NCBI GenBank assembly: GCA_937890575.1
Contig: CALADZ010000005.1
Span: forward strand, 1-64,000
Reading direction: 5' to 3'
DNA length: 64,000 nucleotides
Source: MAG-120531 sp002378585
Lineage (GTDB): Bacteria > Bacteroidota > Bacteroidia > Flavobacteriales > Flavobacteriaceae
The position numbers were made by a program, and so were the translations under genes. Positions 1 to 8,432 of the stretch are shown here, piece by piece (position 1 is the stretch's first letter; every line of letters begins with the position of its first letter). Below the pieces are notes generated by a model. That model saw only the letters and a program-made list of their open reading frames with translations. It did no database searches and was not told where the DNA came from.

Positions 1-249
1 TTTACCTCCATGGATCACGACGGAAGTAAACATGGCTATGCCATCGATGCTTTAGCTCGACTATCCGAAGATTTGTCTATTCCTTTGATTGCTTCAGGTG
101 GAGCAGGAACAGAACAGCACTTTTTGGATGCATTTACCCAAGGCAAAGTGGATGCAGTGCTTGCCGCTAGTGTTTTTCACTATGGAGTTATTCCCATCCC
201 AAAATTGAAAACTTATCTTGCCTCACACGGTATACCCATCAGAAAATAA
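1..249 (+). CDS. hisF: Imidazole glycerol phosphate synthase cyclase subunit HisF, 3' part
   Basis: C-terminal 82 codons of HisF; the 5' end lies outside the window. HisF is the cyclase half of the HisF-HisH enzyme that makes imidazole glycerol phosphate and AICAR in histidine synthesis. The visible part reads TSMDHDGSKHGY, matching the conserved loop that carries the second catalytic aspartate of this TIM barrel, then IASGGAGTEQHF, the phosphate-binding loop, and the typical ending LKTYLASHGIPIRK. The reading frame is open from base 1, so the ATG at base 10 is internal and not the start. It is followed after 6 bases by hisIE, as in many his operons. Confidence 0.95.
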   Translation, partial: FTSMDHDGSKHGYAIDALARLSEDLSIPLIASGGAGTEQHFLDAFTQGKVDAVLAASVFHYGVIPIPKLKTYLASHGIPIRK

Positions 250-255
250 ACAGAT

Positions 256-864
256 ATGGAAATAGATTTCAGTAAAAGCCCCGATGGATTGATTCCCGCA
301 ATCATTCAAGATGTCCAAACTAGGAATGTCTTGATGTTGGGATACATGAATGCCCAGGCATGGGCAGAGACTCAAGCATCAGGAAAAATCACCTTCTTTA
401 GCCGATCAAAGAATAGACTTTGGACCAAAGGGGAAGAGAGCGGAAATTATTTATCACTGGTTCATTTTTCGGTTGATTGTGATCGCGACACCTTGTTGAT
501 TCAAGCTGAGCCCGCGGGTCCTACCTGTCATAACGGTACCGACACCTGTTGGTCAACGGCCAATGATCCCGGTACGCTTTTCTTGGATCAACTCAGCCAA
601 GTAATCGACCACAGGCTTAACAGCCCGGAAAGTACTTCGAGTTATGTGCGCAGTTTACATCAATCGGGTATCCACAAAGTGGCCCAAAAAGTAGGTGAGG
701 AGGCTGTAGAATTGGTCATAGAATCGATGAGGGATGAACCTGAATTATTCCTGGGTGAAGCAGCCGACTTGCTCTTTCACTACCTAGTATTACTTCAGTC
801 AAAAGGTCATTCATTAGAAAAAGTGATCGAAGTACTGCGTCAAAGACATCAGTCCCGCTCGTGA
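256..864 (+). CDS. hisIE: Bifunctional phosphoribosyl-AMP cyclohydrolase / phosphoribosyl-ATP pyrophosphatase HisIE
   Basis: 202 aa fusion for steps 2 and 3 of histidine synthesis. Residues about 1-110 are the HisI cyclohydrolase, with the metal-binding cluster C75-D-R-D78 and the zinc cysteines C91 (GPTCHNG) and C98 (DTCW). Residues about 115-202 are the all-alpha HisE pyrophosphatase with KVGEEAVELVIES and EAADLLFHYL, which supply the acidic Mg ligands. The length is normal for the fusion. It sits 6 bases after hisF, and its stop codon overlaps the GTG start of the next gene by 4 bases (GTGA), so the three genes are very likely co-transcribed. Confidence 0.96.
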   Translation: MEIDFSKSPDGLIPAIIQDVQTRNVLMLGYMNAQAWAETQASGKITFFSRSKNRLWTKGEESGNYLSLVHFSVDCDRDTLLIQAEPAGPTCHNGTDTCWSTANDPGTLFLDQLSQVIDHRLNSPESTSSYVRSLHQSGIHKVAQKVGEEAVELVIESMRDEPELFLGEAADLLFHYLVLLQSKGHSLEKVIEVLRQRHQSRS

Positions 865-1652
865 ATGATCCTTGGAAATACCAGTACCTGATCAGGTTGT
901 CCTACCTGGGTTTTCGATATTCTGGATGGCAGATCCAACCTGGGCAAAAAACAGTGGAAGGGATGCTGGTTAAAACTCTCAAGTATGTGTTGGGTGACCA
1001 ACCCTTCAAAACATTGGCCTCAGGTAGAACAGATGCTAAAGTCTCCTCCCTGTCAGGAGCCTGCTCTTTGTGGTTAACCCAACCCTTGTCGGGGGAGATT
1101 TCCTACTGGATTGAATGGATTAACCGCAATACTCCGCAAGATCTTAAAGTGGAGTCTATGACAGAAGTTCCTATTGACTTTAACCCAATTAAAAACGTTG
1201 TACACAAAACCTACGGCTATTTATTCTGTTGCGGTGACAAGCCACATCCATTTACAGCGCCCTTCATGGCTCATTTTTCTGGTGATTTAGACCTGAATTT
1301 GATGAAAAAAGGTGCAGAGCTCTATCTAGGGACTCATGATTTTACTCATTTTACCGTACGTACAGCACAAAAGCCAAATCAATCGACACTAAGAACGATT
1401 GATTCTTGTAGCCTAGTGAACAATGACCGGTGGACGGCCAACTTTTTCCCTTCATCTTCTTACATATTCTGGGTGACAGGACATGGATTTATGCGCTATC
1501 AAATCAGGTTGATGATGGGGGCTTTAGTTCAATTAGGTAGGGGAGAGATATCCATGAGTGATTTGTCAAATGCACTCCAAGGTGTACCTTTGCCCATCCC
1601 TCAATACGCTGCTCCAGGATCTGGTCTGGGCGTGTATGAGATCAATTACTAA
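861..1652 (+). CDS. TruA-family tRNA pseudouridine synthase paralogue
   Basis: 263 aa protein of the TruA pseudouridine synthase family. It starts at GTG 861, overlapping the hisIE stop (GTGA); the nearby ATG at 865 is out of frame. The N-terminus reads YLGFRYSGWQIQP, and the catalytic-Asp motif is GRTDAKVSS where classical TruA has GRTDAGVHA. Further matches are GTHDFTHFT and the C-terminal FMRYQIRLMMGALVQLGRGEIS. The catalytic Asp and the preceding Arg are kept, but the residues after them diverge, so this may be a lineage-specific paralogue and not the enzyme for U38-40. Coupling to his genes may only be positional, although TruA was historically linked to his regulation in enterics (hisT). 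Confidence 0.85.
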   Translation: MNDPWKYQYLIRLSYLGFRYSGWQIQPGQKTVEGMLVKTLKYVLGDQPFKTLASGRTDAKVSSLSGACSLWLTQPLSGEISYWIEWINRNTPQDLKVESMTEVPIDFNPIKNVVHKTYGYLFCCGDKPHPFTAPFMAHFSGDLDLNLMKKGAELYLGTHDFTHFTVRTAQKPNQSTLRTIDSCSLVNNDRWTANFFPSSSYIFWVTGHGFMRYQIRLMMGALVQLGRGEISMSDLSNALQGVPLPIPQYAAPGSGLGVYEINY

Positions 1653-1665
1653 ACCATAAAGCATA

Positions 1666-2331
1666 ATGATTTCATCCCAAGTTTTTGATTTTCTCTCAGC
1701 GCTTAAACAAAACAATGACCGCACATGGTTTGCTGCGCATAAAGACAGTTATGAAGAGGCTAAATCTAGTGTTCAAAAACTCTTATCTGCCGTTTTTGAA
1801 CCTCTTTCCGCTCTTGATGCACTAGAAAAAATCCACATGTTTCGGATTTATAAAGATGTTCGATTTGCGAAAGACAAATCACCTTATAAAACTCATTTAT
1901 CCGGATATTTTGCCCGTGCTGGCCAATTAAATAAAGGAGATTACTACATACACTTAGAACCGGATAATTCATTCATAGCTGTGGGCTATTGGGACATAAA
2001 TAAAGAGGAACTGGCGCGCATGCGTGCAGAGATAGATCTAGATCCCCAAGGGCTTAAAGAGATTATCGAACAAGAATCATTCAAAAAAATATGGGGTTCA
2101 TTTACCGGACCTACCTTGAAATCTGCTCCCAAAGGATGGGATAAAAATCATCCTGAGATTGAATTATTGCGCAGACAGAATTACGTATTTACTTGTTCCT
2201 TAGATAAAAACACATGGAACACTCCTCTAATAGCAGAACAGCTGGTAGAAAAGTTTGAAGTCGCTCGTCCATTTTTGGTTTATCTCAGCGAGGTGCTCAG
2301 CACAGATTTAAACGGGGAATCCGTTGAATAA
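1666..2331 (+). CDS. DUF2461 (TIGR02453) family protein
   Basis: 221 aa cytosolic protein of the DUF2461/TIGR02453 family. The N-terminus FDFLSALKQNNDRTWFAAHKDSY matches the family opening, followed by FRIYKDVRFAKDKSPYKTH and the core DYYIHLEPDNSFIAVGYW. The function of the family is unknown; no catalytic motif, signal peptide or membrane segment is visible. It starts 13 bases after the TruA-like gene and probably reads through from it. Confidence 0.85.
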   Translation: MISSQVFDFLSALKQNNDRTWFAAHKDSYEEAKSSVQKLLSAVFEPLSALDALEKIHMFRIYKDVRFAKDKSPYKTHLSGYFARAGQLNKGDYYIHLEPDNSFIAVGYWDINKEELARMRAEIDLDPQGLKEIIEQESFKKIWGSFTGPTLKSAPKGWDKNHPEIELLRRQNYVFTCSLDKNTWNTPLIAEQLVEKFEVARPFLVYLSEVLSTDLNGESVE

Positions 2332-2333
2332 AC

Positions 2334-2364
2334 TTGTGTCCGCTCAAAAAAACGCCTAATTTTG
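2334..2364 (+). promoter_or_regulatory. Bacteroidota-type promoter of the SF2 helicase gene
   Basis: TTG at 2334-2336, a 20-base spacer, then TAATTTTG at 2357-2364, an exact match to the Bacteroidota -7 consensus TAnnTTTG. Transcription would begin near 2369. The TTG at 2362 that opens the longest reading frame is the last three bases of this box, so it cannot be the translated start. Confidence 0.7.
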
Positions 2365-2406
2365 TCCGCTTGTTCAATAGACAGTATCCGCGTAAATAGC
2401 ACACTT

Positions 2407-3915
2407 TTGGAAACCAAAACAAAGCCCTCAGAAAAGAAACTCTACGACTACCAAGTACGTGACTTGGATGCCATATTTAATTACTTAAATGAGGCTCCTG
2501 AGGACACCAATCTTTTATATCAATTACCTACTGGTGGTGGAAAGACCGTGGTATTTTCTGAAATAGCTAGAAGATATATCGGATTGAGGGGCAAAAAAGT
2601 AGTGGTGTTGACCCACAGGATCGAACTCAGTGTGCAAACATCAAAAATGTTGACTGGTTTTGGGGTGAGCAATAGGGTGATCAACAGTGAGACGAAAACC
2701 CTAGAGGATCAAAATCAATACGATTGTTTTGTGGCGATGGTTGAGACATTGAATAACCGTCTCCAAGAGGATCAAATTGCGCTAGAGAATATTGGTTTAG
2801 TGATTATCGATGAAGCGCACTACAATTCATTTAGGAAGCTCTTTAAGTTCTTTAAACACGCGGTAGTTCTTGGGGTTACGGCCACTCCATTAAGTTCCAA
2901 CATCAAGTTGCCGATGAAGGACCACTATAAAAAACTGATCATTGGGGCTTCGATCGCTGAATTGATCGATCGCGGCTATTTGGCTCGGGCAGAGTTATAT
3001 GCGCGAAACGTCAGCCTAAAATCACTTAAGTTGGGTATTAATGGGGATTATACGGTTAAATCATCTGATGCTTTTTACGGAAACACGGGCATGTTAAACC
3101 AGCTGAAGGATACCTATGAAGAAATCGCCGCTGGGACAAAGACACTGATATTCAACAATGGAATCAGCACCTCTAAATACGTTTATGAAACCTTTAAAAA
3201 GGCAGGCTATCCCGTTCGTCATTTAGACAATAAAAACACAGCATCAGAACGCAGGGAGATATTGAGTTGGTTTGCTGAGACACCGGATGCTATTTTGACA
3301 TCGGTGAGTATCTTAACTACTGGATTTGACGAGCCTTCTGTCGAGACTATTATCTTAAATAGAGCAACCCGATCTTTGACCTTGTATTTTCAAATGATTG
3401 GCCGGGGATCTCGCGTTGTAAGGAATAAAAATACGTTTAAAGTGATTGATATGGGGAACAATATCGCCCGATTTGGCCCATGGGATTCGCCGATGAATTG
3501 GCAAGATATTTTCCATTTCCCCGATTATTACCTGGAGAACATCAAGAATGATGAAGACATAGAGCGTGATTTCTCGTATGACATGCCCCCGCAGCTTAAG
3601 GCCAGATTTGCCAAATCAAAGACATTGACCTTTGATATCAAAGCGGCCTACAAAGAAGTGTTTAGTCGAGGACTAAAATCAAAAACAGTTCTAGAAAATA
3701 GCATAGAGCAACACGCCACATTGTGTTATGAGAACGCCAAAGATATTTATGAGGCGAGAATGCTGATCAAATTGTTGCAAGAAGATATTTCCTACCGGGT
3801 CAAGACCTATTCTTATTGCATCATGAACAACACCAAAAACTACAAAGAGTGGTTGGAAGAGGATTACCAAAGAAAACTCAGGTTGAAATTAGCTCAATTA
3901 TTCTCTAAACAATAA
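2407..3915 (+). CDS. DEAD/DEAH-box superfamily 2 helicase (RadD/SSL2-like)
   Basis: About 502 aa SF2 helicase. In order it shows the Q-like opening YDYQVRDLDAIF, Walker A PTGGGKT, DEAH in IIDEAHYNS, motif III GVTATP, and in the second RecA lobe LTTGFDEPSVE and the arginine-finger motif QMIGRGSRVV. These are the marks of a RadD/YejH- or SSL2-like ATP-driven translocase. The last about 130 residues, after the helicase core, are lysine-rich and unrecognised. The start is uncertain: the frame opens at TTG 2362, but that codon lies in the promoter box, so TTG 2407 is preferred; the first in-frame ATG lies beyond the DEAH motif. No methylase, nuclease or other defence partner is adjacent. The gene abuts menB tail to tail with no gap. 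Confidence 0.85.
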   Translation: METKTKPSEKKLYDYQVRDLDAIFNYLNEAPEDTNLLYQLPTGGGKTVVFSEIARRYIGLRGKKVVVLTHRIELSVQTSKMLTGFGVSNRVINSETKTLEDQNQYDCFVAMVETLNNRLQEDQIALENIGLVIIDEAHYNSFRKLFKFFKHAVVLGVTATPLSSNIKLPMKDHYKKLIIGASIAELIDRGYLARAELYARNVSLKSLKLGINGDYTVKSSDAFYGNTGMLNQLKDTYEEIAAGTKTLIFNNGISTSKYVYETFKKAGYPVRHLDNKNTASERREILSWFAETPDAILTSVSILTTGFDEPSVETIILNRATRSLTLYFQMIGRGSRVVRNKNTFKVIDMGNNIARFGPWDSPMNWQDIFHFPDYYLENIKNDEDIERDFSYDMPPQLKARFAKSKTLTFDIKAAYKEVFSRGLKSKTVLENSIEQHATLCYENAKDIYEARMLIKLLQEDISYRVKTYSYCIMNNTKNYKEWLEEDYQRKLRLKLAQLFSKQ

Positions 3916-4758
3916 TTAAGCGATCCAGTTGTTTGGATCAAAATTGGGTTTTCTCTTTTCTAAAAAAGCATCTCGACCTTCTTTAGCCTCATCGGTCATA
4001 TAGGCTAGCCTAGTGGCTTCACCGGCAAATACCTGTTGGCCCACCATGCCATCATCCGTCAAATTCATCGCAAACTTGAGCATTTTGATTGAAGTTGGTG
4101 ATTTGCCCAAAATTTCTTGCGCCCAATTCCAGCCCTCTGTTTCGAGTGCATCATGGGGAACTACGGCATTAACCATACCCATTTCAAAAGCTTCTTGAGC
4201 CGAGTAATTGCGACCTAGAAAGAAAATTTCTCTCGCTTTTTTTTGACCGACCATCTTGGCCAAGTACGCAGAACCATAACCGCCATCAAAACTAGTGACA
4301 TCTGCGTCGGTTTGCTTAAATATAGCGTGCTCACGGCTAGCTAAGGTTAAATCACACACTACATGCAGGCTATGGCCTCCGCCAACAGCCCATCCCGACA
4401 CCAACGCAATCACGACCTTGGGCATAAATCGAATCAAGCGCTGAACTTCCAAAATATTTAGGCGATGTCTGCCGTCTTGCCCCACATATCCTTGGTGCCC
4501 TCGAGCTTTTTGATCTCCGCCACTGCAAAAGGCATATACACCGTCTTTGGGGGAGGGACCTTCTCCACAGAGCAAGACTACTCCAATGGAGGGATCTTCT
4601 TGAGCATCGTAAAATGCCTCGTATAACTCAGAGGTGGTTTGGGGTCTGAAGGCGTTGCGCACTTCAGGTCTGTTCAAAGCAATTCGGGCGACACCTCCGC
4701 TTTTTTTGTAGGTGATGTCTTGGAATGCTTTCACTGTGGTCCATTCTGGCTGTGTCAT
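3916..4758 (-). CDS. menB: 1,4-dihydroxy-2-naphthoyl-CoA synthase MenB
   Basis: 280 aa crotonase-fold enzyme that closes the naphthoate ring of menaquinone (Dieckmann-type cyclisation of o-succinylbenzoyl-CoA). Marks are NRPEVRNAFRP, the oxyanion-hole region CSGGDQKARG, SGWAVGGGHSLHVVCDL, and FKQTDADVTSFDGGYGSAY. The DADV segment gives an Asp at the position where enterobacterial MenB uses bound bicarbonate, so this is the Mycobacterium-like, bicarbonate-independent subtype. ATG 4758 is preferred over GTG 4776 because the ATG form gives the usual N-terminus. It lies downstream of, and in the same direction as, the serine hydrolase gene; no other men genes are nearby. Confidence 0.95.
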   Translation of the reverse strand: MTQPEWTTVKAFQDITYKKSGGVARIALNRPEVRNAFRPQTTSELYEAFYDAQEDPSIGVVLLCGEGPSPKDGVYAFCSGGDQKARGHQGYVGQDGRHRLNILEVQRLIRFMPKVVIALVSGWAVGGGHSLHVVCDLTLASREHAIFKQTDADVTSFDGGYGSAYLAKMVGQKKAREIFFLGRNYSAQEAFEMGMVNAVVPHDALETEGWNWAQEILGKSPTSIKMLKFAMNLTDDGMVGQQVFAGEATRLAYMTDEAKEGRDAFLEKRKPNFDPNNWIA

Positions 4759-4788
4759 GACGAAATCTTTGCTCACAAAAATACAAAG

Positions 4789-6135
4789 TTATGGAGTAGG
4801 TGTTGGACCGATTGCTGATAAAAGCGATTTTAAAAATCCGTTAGCATCATACACAGGTGCCTCTGCTAGACCGGTGCGCACTACGACAAGGTCTCGAGAT
4901 GGAATGATGTATACGTATTGACCATCATGCCCATTGGCCGAGTACATATCCCTGGGTACGTCCGATAGGGTACCCGAGCTGTTCAACCAAAAATGAGCAC
5001 CATAAGCACCTTCTGACCCCAGGGTAGGGGTGGTGACGTAGTCAACCCATTCTGGCGCAAAAATTTGGCGTCCATTCCAGTAGCCCTTTTGTAGGTAAAG
5101 TTGCCCAAATCGGCCCCAATCTCTCGTGGATGCCCATCCATAGGAGGAAGCGACAAAGGTTCCGGACACATCGGGTTCAATCAACATGGTATACATACCC
5201 AAGGCATCGATAAGTTCCCGGTAACCAAATTGAGTGTATTGGTGCACGTCATCAAAGTATCTTTTCATATACTTGGCCAGCGCGTTGGTCGTACCCGAGG
5301 AGTAATTCCATAGGGTACCGGGTTTGGCCACAGGTTTTTTATCCAAGGCAGCTTGACCCATGTCGTCTGATTGAAACAGCATCCTAGTTACGTCGGATAA
5401 TTTTCCGTAGTCTTCCTCCCAAGCCAGTCCAGATGACATTCTGAGCAGATCATCTATTTTAATGCTCGCTCGCTCATCAGACTGCCACTGTTCGATGGCC
5501 AAGGTATCGAAAACAGAAAGTTTTCCTTGATGGCTCAAAATACCGTACCAGGTGGCCAAAATACTTTTGGTCATGGACCAACCCAGAATAGGGGTGTCTG
5601 GACCTATGGGATCGGCGTACTGCTCTCCGATTAGTTGGCCTTTATAAATCACCAATACAGAACGTGTTTTTTGACGGTCATTTTGGGCAAATGCACCTTT
5701 GATGGCTAAAGATACCGCCGTATAATCTACCTCCGGGATTAAGGTGTCTTTGGGCGCTAAGTGGCCGTGCGGGTAGGGAAGTGGTATGGGTTTTTTATCC
5801 CGCATCGCTGCCGTTAAATCGGGTAGTTCATCTGGATTTTCTACTAAAATTGACCCAATCCCATCTAAAAAAACAGCCGTTCTTTTTTGTAATCCATAAA
5901 CCTGTGCGTGGACCAGTTTACGGGGTTCATCCACTTCGGCATCGGCCCACTCAATCAAGGGGGCCTGATGATCATTTTCGACCAAATAATTTAGTGTTTG
6001 TCCTGCATAAAAGACAGATGTTGCTGTGTATTTGGCGTAATAGCCACTGATCATTTCCAGTTTTGGGTATTGAGTGTAAAAAAGAGCTAGAACAGCTATG
6101 AACAGCACGGCCAAAGTCGCATATACTTTTTTCAT
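4789..6135 (-). CDS. Membrane-anchored serine hydrolase, beta-lactamase class C / PBP-like fold
   Basis: 448 aa. An N-terminal hydrophobic segment (VYATLAVLFIAVLALFY) would act as a signal anchor, putting the catalytic domain in the periplasm. The serine beta-lactamase/esterase fold is marked by SxxK in GWSMTKS, the Tyr motif WNYSSGTTNAL and a C-terminal HDGQYVYI in place of KTG. Such proteins include D-amino-acid esterases, 6-aminohexanoate-dimer hydrolase-like enzymes and PBP4-like peptidases; the substrate here cannot be told. The frame can be opened at TTG 6168, but ATG 6135 places the lysines directly before the hydrophobic stretch and is chosen. menB follows in the same direction after about 30 bases. 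Confidence 0.85.
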   Translation of the reverse strand: MKKVYATLAVLFIAVLALFYTQYPKLEMISGYYAKYTATSVFYAGQTLNYLVENDHQAPLIEWADAEVDEPRKLVHAQVYGLQKRTAVFLDGIGSILVENPDELPDLTAAMRDKKPIPLPYPHGHLAPKDTLIPEVDYTAVSLAIKGAFAQNDRQKTRSVLVIYKGQLIGEQYADPIGPDTPILGWSMTKSILATWYGILSHQGKLSVFDTLAIEQWQSDERASIKIDDLLRMSSGLAWEEDYGKLSDVTRMLFQSDDMGQAALDKKPVAKPGTLWNYSSGTTNALAKYMKRYFDDVHQYTQFGYRELIDALGMYTMLIEPDVSGTFVASSYGWASTRDWGRFGQLYLQKGYWNGRQIFAPEWVDYVTTPTLGSEGAYGAHFWLNSSGTLSDVPRDMYSANGHDGQYVYIIPSRDLVVVRTGLAEAPVYDANGFLKSLLSAIGPTPTP

Positions 6136-6197
6136 TTGCCTAAATTTTCGTGAATATAGTGATTTCAAAGTTGTATTTTTAAGTCCTATTTGCCGCT

Positions 6198-6872
6198 ATG
6201 AAAAAGCTATTTTATGGAGTGATCCTTGCTTGCTTAAGTCTTTTTACAGCTTGGGGACAAAACAGACCACGGATTGTAGAACGACCTATTTCTTTTGGGC
6301 CACAACGAGTATTAATGACGGAACAATACATGAAAGAGCGCTATCTAATCGAGGCCCCTTCAGGAAAAATAGCTCCCAAAATGGTGGTTTTGCACTGGAC
6401 TGCTATACCGAGTTTAGAAGCCTCGTTTAAGGCCTTTGATCCCGAGCAGTTACCTGCCTATCGCCCTGAACTAGGCAGGAATGGACTCAATGTTTCCGCT
6501 CATTTTTTGGTAGATCGAGACGGTACAATTTATCGACTGATGCCTGAGGATGTCATGGCAAGGCATGTCATTGGACTAAACCACCTGGCTATCGGCATAG
6601 AAAATGTAGGAGGTACTGAAGAAACGCCCTTAACGCCTCTTCAAATCAAGGCCAATGCCGAACTTTTAAAGTACCTTAAAAAGAGATTCCCTGAAATTAT
6701 CTACTTGATAGGTCATCATCAATATACGGATCTTGAAGGGACTGAACTCTGGAAAGAAATAGACCCCGGTTATAAAACGACCAAAACAGATCCAGGTGAT
6801 CACTTTGTCAAATTGGTTAAACGCAAAACTCGAAAATTAAGATGGCATCCGCTTCCAAAACCCAAACAATAA
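6198..6872 (+). CDS. Exported N-acetylmuramoyl-L-alanine amidase (Amidase_2)
   Basis: 224 aa with a Sec signal peptide (MKKLFYGVILACLSLFTAWG, cleavage near QN). The amidase_2/PGRP fold is shown by MVVLHWTAIPS (first zinc His), ARHVIGLNHLAIGIENVG (second His region and central strand), IGHHQYT and the final KTDPGDHF motif, which carries the Asp-Pro-Gly typical of the third ligand region. It would cut the amide bond between MurNAc and the stem peptide in the periplasm. The following M14 peptidase overlaps its 3' end by 31 bases in another frame, suggesting a paired role in peptidoglycan or peptide turnover. Confidence 0.9.
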   Translation: MKKLFYGVILACLSLFTAWGQNRPRIVERPISFGPQRVLMTEQYMKERYLIEAPSGKIAPKMVVLHWTAIPSLEASFKAFDPEQLPAYRPELGRNGLNVSAHFLVDRDGTIYRLMPEDVMARHVIGLNHLAIGIENVGGTEETPLTPLQIKANAELLKYLKKRFPEIIYLIGHHQYTDLEGTELWKEIDPGYKTTKTDPGDHFVKLVKRKTRKLRWHPLPKPKQ

Positions 6873-8323
6873 CCCAATCCTTTTTTTTGCTCTTCTTGTG
6901 TTGTCAGCCCTTATTGGCTCAAATCCCTAATCCAGAAACCCTGGCGGAAAAACACGAACAATACAGAGTTAAATCGCTGGAAGATAGACGTGTAAAACAT
7001 CGAGACATTCAACCACTTATTGATCATTATCGCCAAAAACCTCAGTTCAAGGTACAAAGGGTAGGTACCTCTGTAGAAGGTAGGCCGTTGCATTTACTCA
7101 GTACGGGCACAGGTCCTACACAAGTATTTTTATGGAGTCAGATGCATGGTGATGAGTCAACGGCGACCATGGCTATTTTTGATGTACTCGCTTTTTTATC
7201 GGACCCTGCGAATCAGGCCATTACTAAGCCAATAAGCCAAAAATTAAGCATCCATTTTTTGCCTATGCTTAACCCAGATGGTGCAGAAGTATTTGACCGA
7301 AGGAATAAATTGGGCATGGATCTGAATAGGGATGCACTGAGGCTTCAAGCTCCTGAAAGTAAAGTACTCAAACGAATCAGAGATAGTTTACAGGCTGATT
7401 TCGGATTCAATTTACACGATCAAAGCCGCTATTACAATGCGGCATTTACACCAAAACCCGCCACTGTATCTTTTCTAGCCACTGCATTTAATGAAGCCAA
7501 GGACATCAATGAAACGCGAAAAAAGTCCATGCAACTCATCGTGCGCATGAATGAAGTACTCCAGATTTTAGCTCCTGGGCAAGTGGGGCGATATGACGAC
7601 ACTTTTGAACCCAGAGCTTTTGGAGACAACATTCAAAAGTGGGGGACCTCTTTGGTGTTGATTGAATCTGGAGGTTATCAAAACGACTTGGAAAAGCAAG
7701 TGATTAGACGACTAAATTTCGTCACCCTAATCTCCGCTCTAAGCGCCATAGGGGATGAAAGTTACGCCCAAGAGGATCACCAAGACTATTTTGACATACC
7801 TATGAATGATCGTAAGTTGTTTGATCTGAAAATAAAAGAGGTAAATCAGACTTGGAAGGATTGGCGTGGAGTTACCGATATTGGCATTCAGCGCATCGAA
7901 GTCGACGATACCGCCCACGTGAATTTTTACCACAAAAGCCAAATAGTTGATTTGGGGGATTTATCCACGTACTATGGCTATGAAGAATTTGATGCTCGGG
8001 GTTATGATTTGGTGGTGGGGAAAAAATATATTCCACAAGCTACAGATCCTAAGATTCCATCAAAAACTCAAGCCATTGCCTTATTGAAAAAAGGATATTT
8101 ATACTGGCAGGTGGCTCAAGCGCCCAGTGATGTAGAAGTTGATGTCCCCATATTTCTGGTGAGTCCTAAATTTGTCGTTCCTGACAACAGCTTGTATCTA
8201 GGGAAAAATCCAAACTTTTTATTGCGCAAAAACGGACTGATTACCCATGCCATCATCAACGGTTACCTTATCGATTTGTCCCAAGAGGTAGATAGTTTTA
8301 GAAATGCCCTGTATTTGAGGTAG
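6842..8323 (+). CDS. Exported M14 family zinc carboxypeptidase
   Basis: 493 aa. A Sec signal (SFFLLFLCCQPLLAQ) leads into an M14 carboxypeptidase domain: SQMHGDEST holds the first zinc His and Glu, MLNPDGAEVFDRRNKLGMDLNRDA the substrate-binding Asn-Arg region, NLHDQ the third zinc ligand and LVLIESGGY the catalytic Glu. About 180 further residues follow the peptidase domain and are not recognised; they may be a beta-rich accessory domain. Its ATG overlaps the amidase gene by 31 bases, so translation may be coupled. Together the two could remove and trim muropeptide stems, but M14 enzymes of Bacteroidota also digest protein, so the substrate is open. Confidence 0.88.
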   Translation: MASASKTQTITQSFFLLFLCCQPLLAQIPNPETLAEKHEQYRVKSLEDRRVKHRDIQPLIDHYRQKPQFKVQRVGTSVEGRPLHLLSTGTGPTQVFLWSQMHGDESTATMAIFDVLAFLSDPANQAITKPISQKLSIHFLPMLNPDGAEVFDRRNKLGMDLNRDALRLQAPESKVLKRIRDSLQADFGFNLHDQSRYYNAAFTPKPATVSFLATAFNEAKDINETRKKSMQLIVRMNEVLQILAPGQVGRYDDTFEPRAFGDNIQKWGTSLVLIESGGYQNDLEKQVIRRLNFVTLISALSAIGDESYAQEDHQDYFDIPMNDRKLFDLKIKEVNQTWKDWRGVTDIGIQRIEVDDTAHVNFYHKSQIVDLGDLSTYYGYEEFDARGYDLVVGKKYIPQATDPKIPSKTQAIALLKKGYLYWQVAQAPSDVEVDVPIFLVSPKFVVPDNSLYLGKNPNFLLRKNGLITHAIINGYLIDLSQEVDSFRNALYLR

Positions 8324-8361
8324 TTCATCAGATAAAAATAGTGCACTTCGATGCTTATGCG

Positions 8362-8369
8362 TACCTTTG
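8362..8369 (+). promoter_or_regulatory. -7 box of the cold-shock-domain gene
   Basis: TACCTTTG is an exact TAnnTTTG match. Transcription would start near 8374, giving a leader of about 58 bases, unusually long for this window. No clear TTG is seen at the -33 distance. Confidence 0.55.
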
Positions 8370-8387
8370 CCGATAATTAGCTGCCTC

Positions 8388-8423
8388 AAGGGTTTTTATT
8401 CGTGATTCAGCCTCAAAACCCTT
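8388..8423 (+). promoter_or_regulatory. Hairpin in the 5' leader of the cold-shock-domain gene
   Basis: AAGGGTTTT at 8388-8396 pairs perfectly with AAAACCCTT at 8415-8423 across an 18-base loop, ending 9 bases before the ATG at 8433. Such a structure next to the start of a cold-shock-domain gene could control translation or RNA stability. There is no U-run after it, so it is not a terminator. Function is inferred only. Confidence 0.45.
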
Positions 8424-8432
8424 ATTCCAACT

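Noticed and set aside
2407..3915. Helicase as part of a defence system
   Set aside because: Neighbours are his, DUF2461 and menB genes; no nuclease, methylase or other defence gene accompanies it.
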